From Sedimenticola sp. (GTDB taxonomy: Bacteria > Pseudomonadota > Gammaproteobacteria > Chromatiales > Chromatiaceae): a stretch of DNA of 48,684 nt. Numbering within the stretch: position 1 is the first letter of the stretch; every line of letters begins with the position of its first letter. Shown here in pieces: positions 25,256 through 34,727 of this stretch. The stretch spans positions 1 to 48,684 of the forward strand of contig JAMOLT010000006.1 in the NCBI GenBank assembly GCA_027068915.1, given 5' to 3'. The translations under genes and the position numbers were made by a program. The notes under the pieces are model-generated. The model was given only the letters and a program-made list of their open reading frames with translations. It did no database searches and was not told the origin of the DNA.

Positions 25256-28200
25256 CACTGCTGCTCACTGCCCTGCTGACCTCGGCCGCCGGGCAGGGCA
25301 TTGCACAAAGTGACGTCACCGTTTCCCTACAGGAACGCGCCCAGTTCTGGCGCTCGCTCGGCCGCGCCGACCTGGCTCGCCAGGCTTTGCAAAAATCACT
25401 GCGCACCACGCCAGACAACCCGCAGAGCCTGGCACTCCTGGCCTTTGTATCACTCGATCTGGACGAACGCCAACAAGCCATGGAGCTTTCTCGACAACTG
25501 CAACAACGGCATTCGGAATCTCCCTACGCCGCGGCCCTAGGGCAAATGCTCGAGATCACGGGTGACAAGAGAACACAGCTGGGGCAGGCGCGACTGATGG
25601 CAAGCACCGGAAGACGGGAAGAGGCACTGCGCCTATATCAAGCACTTTTTGCTGGCTCTCCACACCCTTCCCCCCTGGCTCTCGAGTACTGGCAATTGCT
25701 TGGAAGAGAACCTGTCTACCGCGAAGAGGCGTTACAGGGGTTGCAGATACTGAACCGAACCTACCCCGGAAATCTGCGCTACAAGATGGCACTGGCCCGC
25801 CACCTTGCCAGGCGCAAACCGCCACCACTGCAGAGCATCGAAACCTTCATCGAATTAAGCCAGTATTCCCAGCTCCAAAGAGAGGCGCAATCGGCTTGGC
25901 GCAATGCCGTTCTTGCACTCGATGCAGTACCGGACGCACTGCCCAAGCTGCGCCGCTACCTGCAACAGGATCCCAAAGACAGCGTGGTCGCGGAACAAAT
26001 CCGAACCATCGAAACAGCAGCCATCGCCAAACGAAAGCGCGACGATGATCCGGTGTACATCGGGCTGCAGCGCGGCCTCACCCGTATGGAGGCGGGCGAT
26101 CTCGCTGCTGCAGAACCCCTGATCACCACCGCTGTCCGGAAATGGCCCCGGCAGGCTGATATAGCAGGCTCCATGGGTCGCTTGCGGCTGAAGCAGGCCC
26201 GCTACCAGCAAGCCGCTTCCTGGTTCCAAAAGGCACTGGCGATAGACGACGCCGGAAAGTGGCGCTCACTGTTGCAAACCGCAACCTACTGGGGGCTGAT
26301 CAAACGCGCCAAGTCAGCGCAGGGCAACGAACAGCTGCCGCAAGCGGAAAAAATGCTGCGCGAGGCACTCCGCCTCGACCCGCAAGAGGCATACGGCACC
26401 TCCCTGCTGGCACAACTGCGATCACTGCGGGGAGATACCAATGAGGCAGAACAACTCTATCAACAGGCTCTCGACATCGATCCTCAAAACAGTACAGCAT
26501 TGCGCGGGCTGGCCAATCTTTATGCCGAAAATGACCGGCTGGATGCGGCATTTGCGCTGCTGGACAGTCGAAAGCTGGCCCTGGGGGACTCCTGGGCCAG
26601 CTTGCAGGCTTCCCTGCTGCACCGGCGCGCAGACCAACAGCACCATGGGGGCGATGCCGACGCGGCAATTGCAACCCTGCATCGGGCAATCAACCTCGAG
26701 CCGGACAACCCCTGGCTGCGCTTCGATCTGGCTCGCTTGTTGCTGGGCAAGCAGGAAGAACAGCAGGCCATCGAGCTGTTTGAGCGGGGGCTGGAACTGG
26801 CCCCCCAGGATCCACAGATGCGCTATGCCTATGCCCTGCTGCTCTCCCGCCTGGATCGGGACACCGAGGCATTGCAACAGCTGGCTGCTCTTCCGCAGGC
26901 CCGGCTATCAAAGAGTATGCGGCAGTATCGAAACAGGCTGCAACAAAACCACCAGCTGCAACAGGCCCGAACCCTGGCCGAACAGGCGCAACAACAGCAG
27001 GCGAAAAAGATCCTCCGACAACTGCAGCAGCAGTTCAAGGACGACCCGGGCGTGCTGCTGGAGATTGCCGAAACCTGGAGCGCCATCGATGCACCCCAAT
27101 CTGCCCGACAACTGTTGCTCCAATTGGAAAGAAGCACTGACCTGAGCACCGAGCAGCAGTACAGGCGCCGCCAGCTGGAGCTGGCTGCAACAATCAGCCA
27201 CGCCGATGCACTGACGGCTGCGGGCGAGCCCCACCAGGCTCTCGAACTCCTGACCGAAACCCGGCAGCGCCTCGGAGCAGAGCCAAAACTGCTGCGACGC
27301 ATGGCCAGGCTGCACAGTCGCACCGGCGACTACGATACTGCATTGTCACACTATAAGGTGCTGGCGGGGATAGCGCTGGCCCTCCCCGGCAGCCAGGGCG
27401 AGGATGCGCAGTGGCTGCACTGGTCGCGGATCAACGCCGATGCCAACCTGCGCGACGAAGTAGCCGATCTGTTACAAAGCCGGAGCCCAAAAATCCTTGC
27501 CGGACTGCACCTGAGAAGCCGGGATGCCAGCGATGGCCTCTCCAGCCTGGAATCCTACGAAACACCTCTGGAGATGCAGTGGCCACTACGGGGCGGCAAT
27601 CTGTTCGCCCATGTCTCACCCGTGCGGCTGGATGCCGGCCGGCTCGATCTGGGCAAGAAACGCACGCGCCGGCTCCAGGGCACCGGTGCCCTTTGCCTGG
27701 AAAACTGTGTACGCACATCGATTCCCCAGGTCGAACACGGCACATCTTTTGCCATCGGCTATCGCGGCGAGGGATGGCGGGCTGACCTGGGCAGTTCCCC
27801 CTTGGGCTTTCCGGTTTCCCACCTGCTGGGGGGCATAGAGGTGGAAGGCGATCTGTTCGACATAGGCTGGCGCCTGGGCCTGTCACAGCGCCCTGTCACC
27901 AGCACCCTGCTCAGCTATGCCGGGATGAAGGATGCGCAAAGCGGCAAGATCTGGGGCAGCGTGGTAGCCACAGGTGCGCATCTTGGTCTCAGTTGGGATC
28001 AGGGTGGCTCTTATGGTATCTGGGGCACCTTGGGCGCCCACCGCCTGCATGGGGAGCGGGTTGCCGACAATCTACGGCTTCGCGCCCTGGGGGGCGTTTA
28101 CTGGCGCCTGCTGGATAAAGAAGACTATCAATTGCGTGGGGGCTTCAACCTCATGACCTGGCGCTTCGACAAAAATCTCGAGGAATTCACCTTCGGCCAT

Positions 28201-28626
28201 GGCGGCTACTACAGCCCGCAATCCTACGCATCACTTTCGCTGCCGGTGAGCTTCTACGGCCGCAAGGGCCGCTGGTCCTGGGAACTGCGCGCCTCCGTCT
28301 CCTACTCCCACTCGCGCATTGAGCGCAGCCCCTACTACCCCAATGATCCGGATCTGCAAGCCAAAGCGGAACAATTCGCACCTGTAACCGGCATCACCCC
28401 TTTCTATGAAGGCAGCTCCGGCCCCGGCACCGGCTACAAGCTCGGTGGCACGGTGGAGTACCGGGTCAACCCCTATCTCCATCTGGGCGCCCGGATGGAA
28501 ATCGAGCGCGCAGATTTCTATGCGCCAAATAATTTCGCCCTGTATTTCCGTTACAGCGCCCGCCCGCGCCTGAAGCCGATGCCCCTTTACCCCCAGCCAA
28601 CCATCACCTATCCCGAGTTCGACTGA
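25219..28626 (+). CDS. bcsC: BcsC, TPR and outer-membrane porin for cellulose export
   Basis: An 1135-residue exported protein. The signal peptide covers about residues 5-29 (MHHHQPLLTLLLTALLTSAAGQGIAQ); the start may be the ATG at 25219 or at 25231. Residues about 35-770 are a long helical TPR scaffold, repeating Ala-Leu-Tyr-Gln-Xn-Asp-Pro patterns such as EAEQLYQQALDIDPQNSTALRGLANLYAENDRLDAA. Residues about 800-1135 form the BCSC C-terminal beta barrel, ending in YFRYSARPRLKPMPLYPQPTITYPEFD. It should bridge the periplasm and let the polymer out. The gene ends the operon; the next 127 bp hold two long palindromes. Confidence 0.95.
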   Translation: MDIPMHHHQPLLTLLLTALLTSAAGQGIAQSDVTVSLQERAQFWRSLGRADLARQALQKSLRTTPDNPQSLALLAFVSLDLDERQQAMELSRQLQQRHSESPYAAALGQMLEITGDKRTQLGQARLMASTGRREEALRLYQALFAGSPHPSPLALEYWQLLGREPVYREEALQGLQILNRTYPGNLRYKMALARHLARRKPPPLQSIETFIELSQYSQLQREAQSAWRNAVLALDAVPDALPKLRRYLQQDPKDSVVAEQIRTIETAAIAKRKRDDDPVYIGLQRGLTRMEAGDLAAAEPLITTAVRKWPRQADIAGSMGRLRLKQARYQQAASWFQKALAIDDAGKWRSLLQTATYWGLIKRAKSAQGNEQLPQAEKMLREALRLDPQEAYGTSLLAQLRSLRGDTNEAEQLYQQALDIDPQNSTALRGLANLYAENDRLDAAFALLDSRKLALGDSWASLQASLLHRRADQQHHGGDADAAIATLHRAINLEPDNPWLRFDLARLLLGKQEEQQAIELFERGLELAPQDPQMRYAYALLLSRLDRDTEALQQLAALPQARLSKSMRQYRNRLQQNHQLQQARTLAEQAQQQQAKKILRQLQQQFKDDPGVLLEIAETWSAIDAPQSARQLLLQLERSTDLSTEQQYRRRQLELAATISHADALTAAGEPHQALELLTETRQRLGAEPKLLRRMARLHSRTGDYDTALSHYKVLAGIALALPGSQGEDAQWLHWSRINADANLRDEVADLLQSRSPKILAGLHLRSRDASDGLSSLESYETPLEMQWPLRGGNLFAHVSPVRLDAGRLDLGKKRTRRLQGTGALCLENCVRTSIPQVEHGTSFAIGYRGEGWRADLGSSPLGFPVSHLLGGIEVEGDLFDIGWRLGLSQRPVTSTLLSYAGMKDAQSGKIWGSVVATGAHLGLSWDQGGSYGIWGTLGAHRLHGERVADNLRLRALGGVYWRLLDKEDYQLRGGFNLMTWRFDKNLEEFTFGHGGYYSPQSYASLSLPVSFYGRKGRWSWELRASVSYSHSRIERSPYYPNDPDLQAKAEQFAPVTGITPFYEGSSGPGTGYKLGGTVEYRVNPYLHLGARMEIERADFYAPNNFALYFRYSARPRLKPMPLYPQPTITYPEFD

Positions 28627-28642
28627 TCCCGGGTAGCCATTA

Positions 28643-28679
28643 ACAGGATGTTGAAAAACGGTGTTTTTCAACATCCTGT
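28643..28679 (+). repeat. 37-bp perfect hairpin at the end of the bcs operon
   Basis: A 17-bp stem (28643-28659 against 28663-28679) pairs perfectly around a 3-base loop, GGT. The arm begins ACAGGATGTTGAAAAAC. The same arm motif, TTAACAGGATGTTGAAAAA, recurs at 46866-46884, so this is a dispersed repeat and not only a terminator, although it starts 17 bases after the bcsC stop and could serve as one. Confidence 0.85.
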
Positions 28680-28714
28680 CAGCCCGGCGGCCATTTGTAT
28701 TCAGGACACCTGGT

Positions 28715-28775
28715 TAGTGTACTGCGTCGGAATTAAAGGTTCTTCCAGAGCCTTTAATTCCGACGCAGTACACTA
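28715..28775. mobile_element. 61-bp MITE-like palindrome flanked by TA, overlapping the truD 3' end
   Basis: Positions 28715-28739 and 28751-28775 are perfect 25-bp inverted repeats around an 11-base loop that itself can pair partly. Both outer ends are TA next to GTGTACTG / CAGTACAC, the pattern left by Tc1/mariner-IS630-type insertion at TA sites. Related copies lie at 46809-46832 (one arm) and 47683-47730 (degenerate hairpin). The right arm supplies the last codons and the stop of truD. Confidence 0.75.
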
Positions 28776-29794
28776 GACAGCTCCCTGACCACAGCTGTGG
28801 CATAGCTACCACTGTTCAAACCAAAGTCCAGCTCCAGGACGTCATTTTCCAGCCGCCATTGCAGATCACTCACGGCAGCGCACAGGGCACGGCGATCGGC
28901 CTCCAGGCCAAAGCGTATCAGGCCGTCTATCCAGGGCTGATGTGCTTCGAGAACTTCCCGCTCCAGACCGGCTGCGATCCCGAAAGGTTGCAAGGCGCGT
29001 CCTGGTTTGCCGCAGAGAGGGCCAGTTACATGGACTTCCAGATTTTCCAGGCGCCCAGCCAGTTCAGCATCATCTTTCTCCGCCATGAACTGCCCTCGTC
29101 CACCAGCCAGTTGCATCACATCACCTTCCAGCAATTGCCTCCATGATCCATCGGCTACCCGTGCCGTCAGCACCTTGTTGAACAACCAGGAACGGGCGGC
29201 GGATAACCAGATGCTGCGCTTGTCCCGCCGTACTTTTTTTGCCTCTCCGGCAAACAGGGCCTGGGCGCGCTGCAGGTTGTTGCCTTCACGCCCGAAACGC
29301 TGGGCGCCAAAATAATTGGGGACGCCATGCCCGGCAATTTTCTGCAGGCGCTCTTCCAGCATGAGCGGGTCGCAGGATAACTCCCGTATGCGCAGTTTAA
29401 AATGATTTCCCCGCAAGGTGCCCCGGCGCAGTTTACGGTGGTGGCGCTGTGCTTCGAGTACCTGCAGGTTTTCACCTTCCAGCTGACTCCAGTCGGGGTC
29501 TTCCTTTCCTGGCAAATGCACGGAAAAGGTCTGGGTGGTGACCGCTACCCGGTCTTTCAGCCCGGCATAGCTGACATCACGGGCACGAACACTTGCCAGG
29601 CGGGCGATATGGGTAGCCACTTCTGCGGTGTTGAGATTGCGTTTGCAGATCTTGAGCAACACATGCTCCCCCGAACCGGATGCTTCCACGCCCAGATCCT
29701 CTTCCACCTGGAAGTCTTCCGGCGAGGCGCGCAAGACTGCCTCACCGACAGGGCCACCCCAGGCGAAAGGCAGATCTGTTGTGGGATCAGGCAT
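28754..29794 (-). CDS. truD: tRNA pseudouridine(13) synthase TruD
   Basis: A 346-residue TruD enzyme. The catalytic aspartate is in [16 protein letters not shown] (Asp81), with further family phrases [33 protein letters not shown] and [13 protein letters not shown] near the end. TruD modifies U13 of tRNA-Glu. After the conserved VVREL the last residues (SSVLRRN) and the TAA lie inside the 28715-28775 palindrome, so the original 3' end was replaced or the element inserted there. Its start overlaps the ispF stop by 8 bases. Confidence 0.95.
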   Translation of the reverse strand: MPDPTTDLPFAWGGPVGEAVLRASPEDFQVEEDLGVEASGSGEHVLLKICKRNLNTAEVATHIARLASVRARDVSYAGLKDRVAVTTQTFSVHLPGKEDPDWSQLEGENLQVLEAQRHHRKLRRGTLRGNHFKLRIRELSCDPLMLEERLQKIAGHGVPNYFGAQRFGREGNNLQRAQALFAGEAKKVRRDKRSIWLSAARSWLFNKVLTARVADGSWRQLLEGDVMQLAGGRGQFMAEKDDAELAGRLENLEVHVTGPLCGKPGRALQPFGIAAGLEREVLEAHQPWIDGLIRFGLEADRRALCAAVSDLQWRLENDVLELDFGLNSGSYATAVVRELSSVLRRN

Positions 29795-30257
29795 GGATCA
29801 ATACAACAGCATGAGCGGCGATGCCTTCGCCCCTTCCGGTAAAACCCATTTTTTCGGTTGTGGTGGCCTTGATGTTGACCTGCATGGAATCAATGCCAAG
29901 ATCTTCGGCAAGGCGGATTTGCATGGTTTCGATATGGTTGCTTAGTCTTGGCTGCTGGGCGATTACCGTGGCATCGACGTTGCCGGGCCTGAATCCAAGC
30001 TGCTGCAATTCCTGCACCACCCGGCGCAGCAGGATACGGCTGTCAATGTCCTTGAATACCGGATCGGCATCAGGAAAATGCCTGCCGATATCCCCCAGTC
30101 CTGCCGCGCCCAGCAGGGCGTCGCAAAGCGCATGGATGAGCACATCACCATCGGAATGCGCAACCAGACCCTGATCATGGGGAATGGATACGCCCCCCAG
30201 CACTATATGATGGCCGGGGCCAAAACGATGGGCGTCATAACCGTGGCCGATACGCAT
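29787..30257 (-). CDS. ispF: 2-C-methyl-D-erythritol 2,4-cyclodiphosphate synthase
   Basis: A 156-residue IspF of the MEP isoprenoid pathway. The conserved start [12 protein letters not shown] fixes the ATG at 30257; an upstream in-frame extension overlaps der and has no similarity. Zinc and substrate motifs [38 protein letters not shown] and [27 protein letters not shown] are intact. It is preceded by der with only five bases between, not by ispD as in many genomes, and overlaps truD. Confidence 0.97.
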   Translation of the reverse strand: MRIGHGYDAHRFGPGHHIVLGGVSIPHDQGLVAHSDGDVLIHALCDALLGAAGLGDIGRHFPDADPVFKDIDSRILLRRVVQELQQLGFRPGNVDATVIAQQPRLSNHIETMQIRLAEDLGIDSMQVNIKATTTEKMGFTGRGEGIAAHAVVLIHA

Positions 30258-30262
30258 GGGCG

Positions 30263-31651
30263 TTACTTCCGCTTGACGTGTTTCATCATGCGCTGGCGCT
30301 TTTGCTGCTGACGGGCATTGAGCTTGTTGCGCCGCCCCTTGAACGGATTCTTGCTGGTGCGGAATTCGATCCGCACCGGCGTTCCCCAAAGCTTGAATGC
30401 CTTGCGAAAGCGATTCACCAAGAAGCGTTGGTAGGTGAGCGGCACAGATTCGGTCTGATTGCCATGAATAACGATGATGGGTGGATTCTGTCCACCCTGA
30501 TGGGCATAACGCAGCTTGATACGACGCCCCCGCACCAGAGGCGGTTGATGCTCCATGATCGCCTGTTCCAGAATATTGGTCAGATCCGATGTCTTGAGAT
30601 CACTGGTGGCGGCGCGGTAGGCTGCATCCACGGCTTTCATCAGATGCCCGACGCCGGTGCCACGCAGGGCGGAAATGAACAGCACCTCGGCGAACGAGAG
30701 GAAAGGCAGCTTGCGCTCCAGTTCAGATTTGATGCGATCCCGTTCGTCGCTGTGCAGGCCGTCCCATTTGTTGATCACCACCACCAGGGCGCGACCACTA
30801 TCCACCACATGCCCTGCCAAAGTAGCATCCTGCTCGGAGATACCCTGGTGGGCATCGAGCACCAGCAGCACCACATTCGCCTGCTCCATGGCTTGCAGGG
30901 TTTTGATGATGCTGAATTTTTCAATGACCTCTGCGATCCGGGCGCGACGGCGCACGCCGGCGGTATCCACCAGGGTGTATTGCCTTCCCTGATGTTCGAA
31001 GGGTACTTGAATGCTGTCACGGGTGGTGCCGGGTTTGTCGAAAGCCACCAGACGTTCTTCACCCAGGAGGCGATTGATCAGGGTAGACTTGCCCACGTTG
31101 GGACGGCCGACCACAGCAATTTGCGTGCCGCGCTGTTCTGCCACTTCTTCTTCTTCTGCAGGAGGCAGAAAAGCCAGGACTCTGTTGATCAGTGGTTTGA
31201 CGCCACGACCATGGGCAGAGGATATGGCCACGGGATCGCCCAGTCCCAGGGCATGAAACTCGGCACCGGCGATATCGCTGTCGAGAGATTCCGCCTTGTT
31301 TGCCACCACGGTAATGGGCTTGCCGGTTTTTCGCAGCTCGGCCGCGATCTGTTCATCCGCACCAGCCAGCCCTTCCCTGGCATCCACCAGGTAAAAAATA
31401 TGGTCAGCTTCATCGATGGCCAGGCGCACCTGCTTGTCCATGAGCACTTCCACACCTTCACGCTTACCGCTGATACCGCCGGTATCCACCACCACATAAG
31501 GACGATTTCCAATGCGCCCCACGCCATATTGGCGGTCGCGGGTCAGGCCGGGTTGATCCGCCACCAGGGCATCCCTGCTGCGGGTGAGGCGATTGAATAA
31601 CGTGGATTTGCCGACATTGGGTCTGCCCACCAGGGCGATAACGGGAAGCAT
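30263..31651 (-). CDS. der: Ribosome-assembly GTPase Der (EngA)
   Basis: A 462-residue double GTPase needed for 50S ribosome maturation. Two G domains each carry [10 protein letters not shown] (residues about 8-17 and 184-193), with G3 and G4 motifs DTGG and NKAES in the first and DTAGV and NKWDG in the second. The C-terminal KH-like domain ends with a basic tail ([18 protein letters not shown]). It follows bamB by three bases, the standard order in gammaproteobacteria. Confidence 0.97.
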   Translation of the reverse strand: MLPVIALVGRPNVGKSTLFNRLTRSRDALVADQPGLTRDRQYGVGRIGNRPYVVVDTGGISGKREGVEVLMDKQVRLAIDEADHIFYLVDAREGLAGADEQIAAELRKTGKPITVVANKAESLDSDIAGAEFHALGLGDPVAISSAHGRGVKPLINRVLAFLPPAEEEEVAEQRGTQIAVVGRPNVGKSTLINRLLGEERLVAFDKPGTTRDSIQVPFEHQGRQYTLVDTAGVRRRARIAEVIEKFSIIKTLQAMEQANVVLLVLDAHQGISEQDATLAGHVVDSGRALVVVINKWDGLHSDERDRIKSELERKLPFLSFAEVLFISALRGTGVGHLMKAVDAAYRAATSDLKTSDLTNILEQAIMEHQPPLVRGRRIKLRYAHQGGQNPPIIVIHGNQTESVPLTYQRFLVNRFRKAFKLWGTPVRIEFRTSKNPFKGRRNKLNARQQQKRQRMMKHVKRK

Positions 31652-31654
31652 GTT

Positions 31655-32824
31655 TTACTCGGGAAGCCCCAAGGCTGTCAGTTTTCCGTCGCTGGCGAGC
31701 ACATAAAGGATGTCATCAACCACCAGAGGCGCAGCGACAATGGCATTGCCCACACGCTGGCGCGCCGCCATGGATCCATCTTCTGAAGACAGCCAATGCA
31801 GGTAACCCTCAAAGTCACCAACCACGGTAAAATCTCCCTGCAATGCAGGCGCGCTCAAGCCGCGGTTCATCAAGGCCTTTTGCCGCCAGCGGGCAGAACC
31901 CGTATCCGGATCCAGAGACCAGACGAACCCCTGGGCATCGGTAACAGCCAGCTGCTGCCAGTTCACCGCCATGTTGTTGTACACAGAAATCTTGCGTTTC
32001 CAGAAAACTTTGCCACTGCCTTCTCCCAATGCAGCCACATCACCCTGGTAGGCGCCGCCATACACAGTGCCGCTATAGATCAGCGGGTCACTATCGACAT
32101 CCACCATTCGCTCCAGATCAGAACGGCCGCTGGGTACGGTGATATGACCCTCCCATTCGATGGCGCCGGTTTCCAGAGACAGGGAGATCATTTTTCCACC
32201 AGCCAGGCCGCAATACACGCTGCTGCCGCTGATCACCGGGGAACTGCTGCCCCGCAGGGTCAGCACGGGCACCTTGTGATCGTACAGCCACAACTGCTCG
32301 CCGCTGGCGGCATCCAGCCCGAACAGCTTGCCGTCACCCGCATGCACCACTACTACACCACTGCCAATGGCCGGCACTGCCAAAATTTCACTGTTCAGAT
32401 CACGGCGCCAAAGCTCTTCACCCGTCCGGGTATCAAAAGCAGCCAGCTGCCCTTCCGCGGTACCGATTGCAAGCAGACCTTCCGCAACACCGGGACCGGC
32501 TGACGCCCGCAAACCGGTTTCCACCCGCCATACCTGCTTGCCGGTATCCGCCTCCACAGCAAACAGGTCACCATCCACACTGGCGACATACAGTATCCCT
32601 TCATCCACCGCTGGCTTGAGGCGATTCAGATCATCCGAGGCATCACCAATATCCATACTCCAGATCTGCTTTGGCTGGATGATGGCAGTAAAATCCACCA
32701 GCTCCGCCGGTTCCAGCGCGGGGTCATCACTACCGAACCACTCACGCGGGTCGGCCATGGTGCCACAGCCAGATAGAACTGCACTGAGCAGCAACAGCGG
32801 TGGCAATCGGAGCAATAGTTTCAT
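31655..32824 (-). CDS. bamB: Outer membrane assembly lipoprotein BamB
   Basis: A 389-residue lipoprotein with signal MKLLLRLPPLLLLSAVLSGC (lipobox LSGC) and a beta-propeller of PQQ-like repeats (for example GKQVWRVETGLRASAGPGVAEGLLAIGTAEGQLAAFDTRTGEELWR). BamB is a non-essential scaffold of the BAM complex that inserts outer-membrane proteins. The length and the position between yfgM and der are typical. It follows yfgM by three bases. Confidence 0.96.
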   Translation of the reverse strand: MKLLLRLPPLLLLSAVLSGCGTMADPREWFGSDDPALEPAELVDFTAIIQPKQIWSMDIGDASDDLNRLKPAVDEGILYVASVDGDLFAVEADTGKQVWRVETGLRASAGPGVAEGLLAIGTAEGQLAAFDTRTGEELWRRDLNSEILAVPAIGSGVVVVHAGDGKLFGLDAASGEQLWLYDHKVPVLTLRGSSSPVISGSSVYCGLAGGKMISLSLETGAIEWEGHITVPSGRSDLERMVDVDSDPLIYSGTVYGGAYQGDVAALGEGSGKVFWKRKISVYNNMAVNWQQLAVTDAQGFVWSLDPDTGSARWRQKALMNRGLSAPALQGDFTVVGDFEGYLHWLSSEDGSMAARQRVGNAIVAAPLVVDDILYVLASDGKLTALGLPE

Positions 32825-32827
32825 TGA

Positions 32828-33448
32828 CTATCCACCCAGTTCCATCAGTTTCATGCGAATCAAAGAGGGGTTGCTCACGCCTTTCTCCAGCGCCCGGGAA
32901 AAGGCGGTTCTGGCCGCCTCCCGGTCTCCCCGGGCAAGTTTTACTTCCCCTTGAATACTCAGAAATTCACCCTGATACGCATCTTCGGCGGGATTTGCGG
33001 TAAGGTCAAAGGCTTCATCATATGCCTGCATGTCCAGCATCAGCCGGGCCAGGCGAATCTTCGCCAGCTGGCTGATGGCCTCCTGTTTGGCGTTGTCCAG
33101 CACCCATTGCAACTGCACCCTGGCTTTATCCTTGTTTCCTGACTGGTATTGCAATTGCGCCAGCTCCAGGGCGGTAAACATCGCATAGGCAGAACCCTTG
33201 TATTCATCGAGCAAGATTTTGCCACGCTGCTCTGCAGCTTCCAGGTCGCCATTGTAGGCCGCTTGGGAAAAGCCTTCGAAACTGGCCGAAGCATTCTCGG
33301 CCTGAACGCGCTGGTACTCCAGCCATCCCTTGCCACCGCCAACAACCACCAGGCCCAAGACGATACCGCCAATGACGGATTTACCATTTTCCTTCCACCA
33401 TTTTTTGATGGCTTCAACCTGTTCTTCTTCTGTCTGATAGGTACTCAC
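32828..33448 (-). CDS. yfgM: YfgM-type ancillary SecYEG translocon subunit
   Basis: A 206-residue protein with a cytoplasmic N-terminus (MSTYQTEEEQVEAIKKWWKENGKS), one membrane helix (VIGGIVLGLVVVGG) and a periplasmic TPR-like tail. EEEQVEAIKKWWKENG is the family signature. YfgM works with PpiD at the SecYEG translocon and hands exported proteins to periplasmic chaperones. It lies four bases after hisS and before bamB, as is usual. Confidence 0.93.
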   Translation of the reverse strand: MSTYQTEEEQVEAIKKWWKENGKSVIGGIVLGLVVVGGGKGWLEYQRVQAENASASFEGFSQAAYNGDLEAAEQRGKILLDEYKGSAYAMFTALELAQLQYQSGNKDKARVQLQWVLDNAKQEAISQLAKIRLARLMLDMQAYDEAFDLTANPAEDAYQGEFLSIQGEVKLARGDREAARTAFSRALEKGVSNPSLIRMKLMELGG

Positions 33449-33452
33449 TCGA

Positions 33453-34727
33453 TTATTCTCCGGTCATTTCCTTTAGGAATTCTGCCAATTCATCATGGTT
33501 AACGGAAACCTGCTCCCGATCCTGCCGCAACCATTTTACACCAACATGCTGGTTTTCCAGCTCATCATCACCCAGAATCAGCGCCACTGCGGCACCGCTG
33601 CGATCTGCACGCTTGAATTGGGACTTGAAGCTACCGCCGCCACAATTGCACTGCAGTCTGAGCCCAGGCACTTCACTACGCAGCCTTTCCGCCAGTATCA
33701 AACCGGCTTGCCTGGCCTTTTCCCCTGCTAGCACCAGATAGGCATGAGGGACTGTGGAGACCCGCGCCTGACTCAGGGTTTCCAGCACCGCCACCAGGCG
33801 ATCCACGCCCATGGCGAACCCGACTGCCGGTGTGGGCCTGCCGCCCAGTTGCTGTACCAGCCCGTCATAACGACCACCAGCGCAAACCGTGCCCTGAGCG
33901 CCCAGAAGATCCGTCACCCACTCAAAGACGGTGCGGGAATAATAGTCCAGCCCCCGCACCAGGCGGGTGTTGATCACATAGTCAATACCGGCAGCATCCA
34001 AGCCTTCGGTAATGGCGGAAAAATGCGCCCGGGATTCTTCTCCAAGATCATCCATGAGAGAGGGGGCTGCTGAAATAAGTTCCATCATTTCAGGGTTCTT
34101 GGAATCCAGAATACGCAGGGGGTTGCTATTCAGGCGTCGCCGGCTGTCCTCGTCCAATTGATCCCGGTGCTCCTGAAAATACTCCACCAGCCGCGCCCGA
34201 TAGACCTTGCGCTCGTCGGGCATGCCGAGGGTGTTTATCTGCAGCTCCAGCCCGGGGATACCCAGCTCGCGCCAAAGTCTCACCGTAACCAGGATCACTT
34301 CCAGGTCGATATCCGGCCCGGACATGCCGTAGGCCTCCAGGCCAATCTGCTGAAACTGACGATAGCGCCCCTTCTGCGGGCGCTCATGGCGAAACATGGG
34401 GCCCTGGTACCACAGACGCTGGATCTGGTTGTGCAGCAAACCATTTTCCATACAGGCCCGCACGCAGCCGGCCGTACCTTCCGGGCGCAGAGTCAGTGAA
34501 TCTCCATTGTGATCCACGAAGCTATACATCTCCTTTTCCACGATGTCCGTAATTTCACCGATAGAGCGCTTGAACAGCTCGGTCATCTCCAGAATCGGCA
34601 TGCGGATTTCACGATAGGCGTAGGACTGAAAGACCCGGCGCACGGTATCTTCCAGAAACTGCCATAGAGGAGTTTCGTCCGGCAGGATGTCATGCATCCC
34701 CCGGACTGCCTGAATTTTCTTGGCCAT
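33453..34727 (-). CDS. hisS: Histidyl-tRNA synthetase
   Basis: A 424-residue class II synthetase. Motif 2 ([14 protein letters not shown], then [29 protein letters not shown]), the histidine-specific segments [15 protein letters not shown] and [16 protein letters not shown], and motif 3 ([15 protein letters not shown]) are all present. The C-terminal anticodon-binding domain (about 325-424) is intact. The ATG directly follows the rodZ stop, without a gap, in the rodZ-hisS-yfgM-bamB-der order. Confidence 0.98.
   Translation of the reverse strand: MAKKIQAVRGMHDILPDETPLWQFLEDTVRRVFQSYAYREIRMPILEMTELFKRSIGEITDIVEKEMYSFVDHNGDSLTLRPEGTAGCVRACMENGLLHNQIQRLWYQGPMFRHERPQKGRYRQFQQIGLEAYGMSGPDIDLEVILVTVRLWRELGIPGLELQINTLGMPDERKVYRARLVEYFQEHRDQLDEDSRRRLNSNPLRILDSKNPEMMELISAAPSLMDDLGEESRAHFSAITEGLDAAGIDYVINTRLVRGLDYYSRTVFEWVTDLLGAQGTVCAGGRYDGLVQQLGGRPTPAVGFAMGVDRLVAVLETLSQARVSTVPHAYLVLAGEKARQAGLILAERLRSEVPGLRLQCNCGGGSFKSQFKRADRSGAAVALILGDDELENQHVGVKWLRQDREQVSVNHDELAEFLKEMTGE

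Noticed and set aside
29787-30389. Longer ispF with 44 extra N-terminal residues
   Set aside because: The extension lies inside the der coding end and the conserved IspF N-terminus [12 protein letters not shown] starts at 30257.
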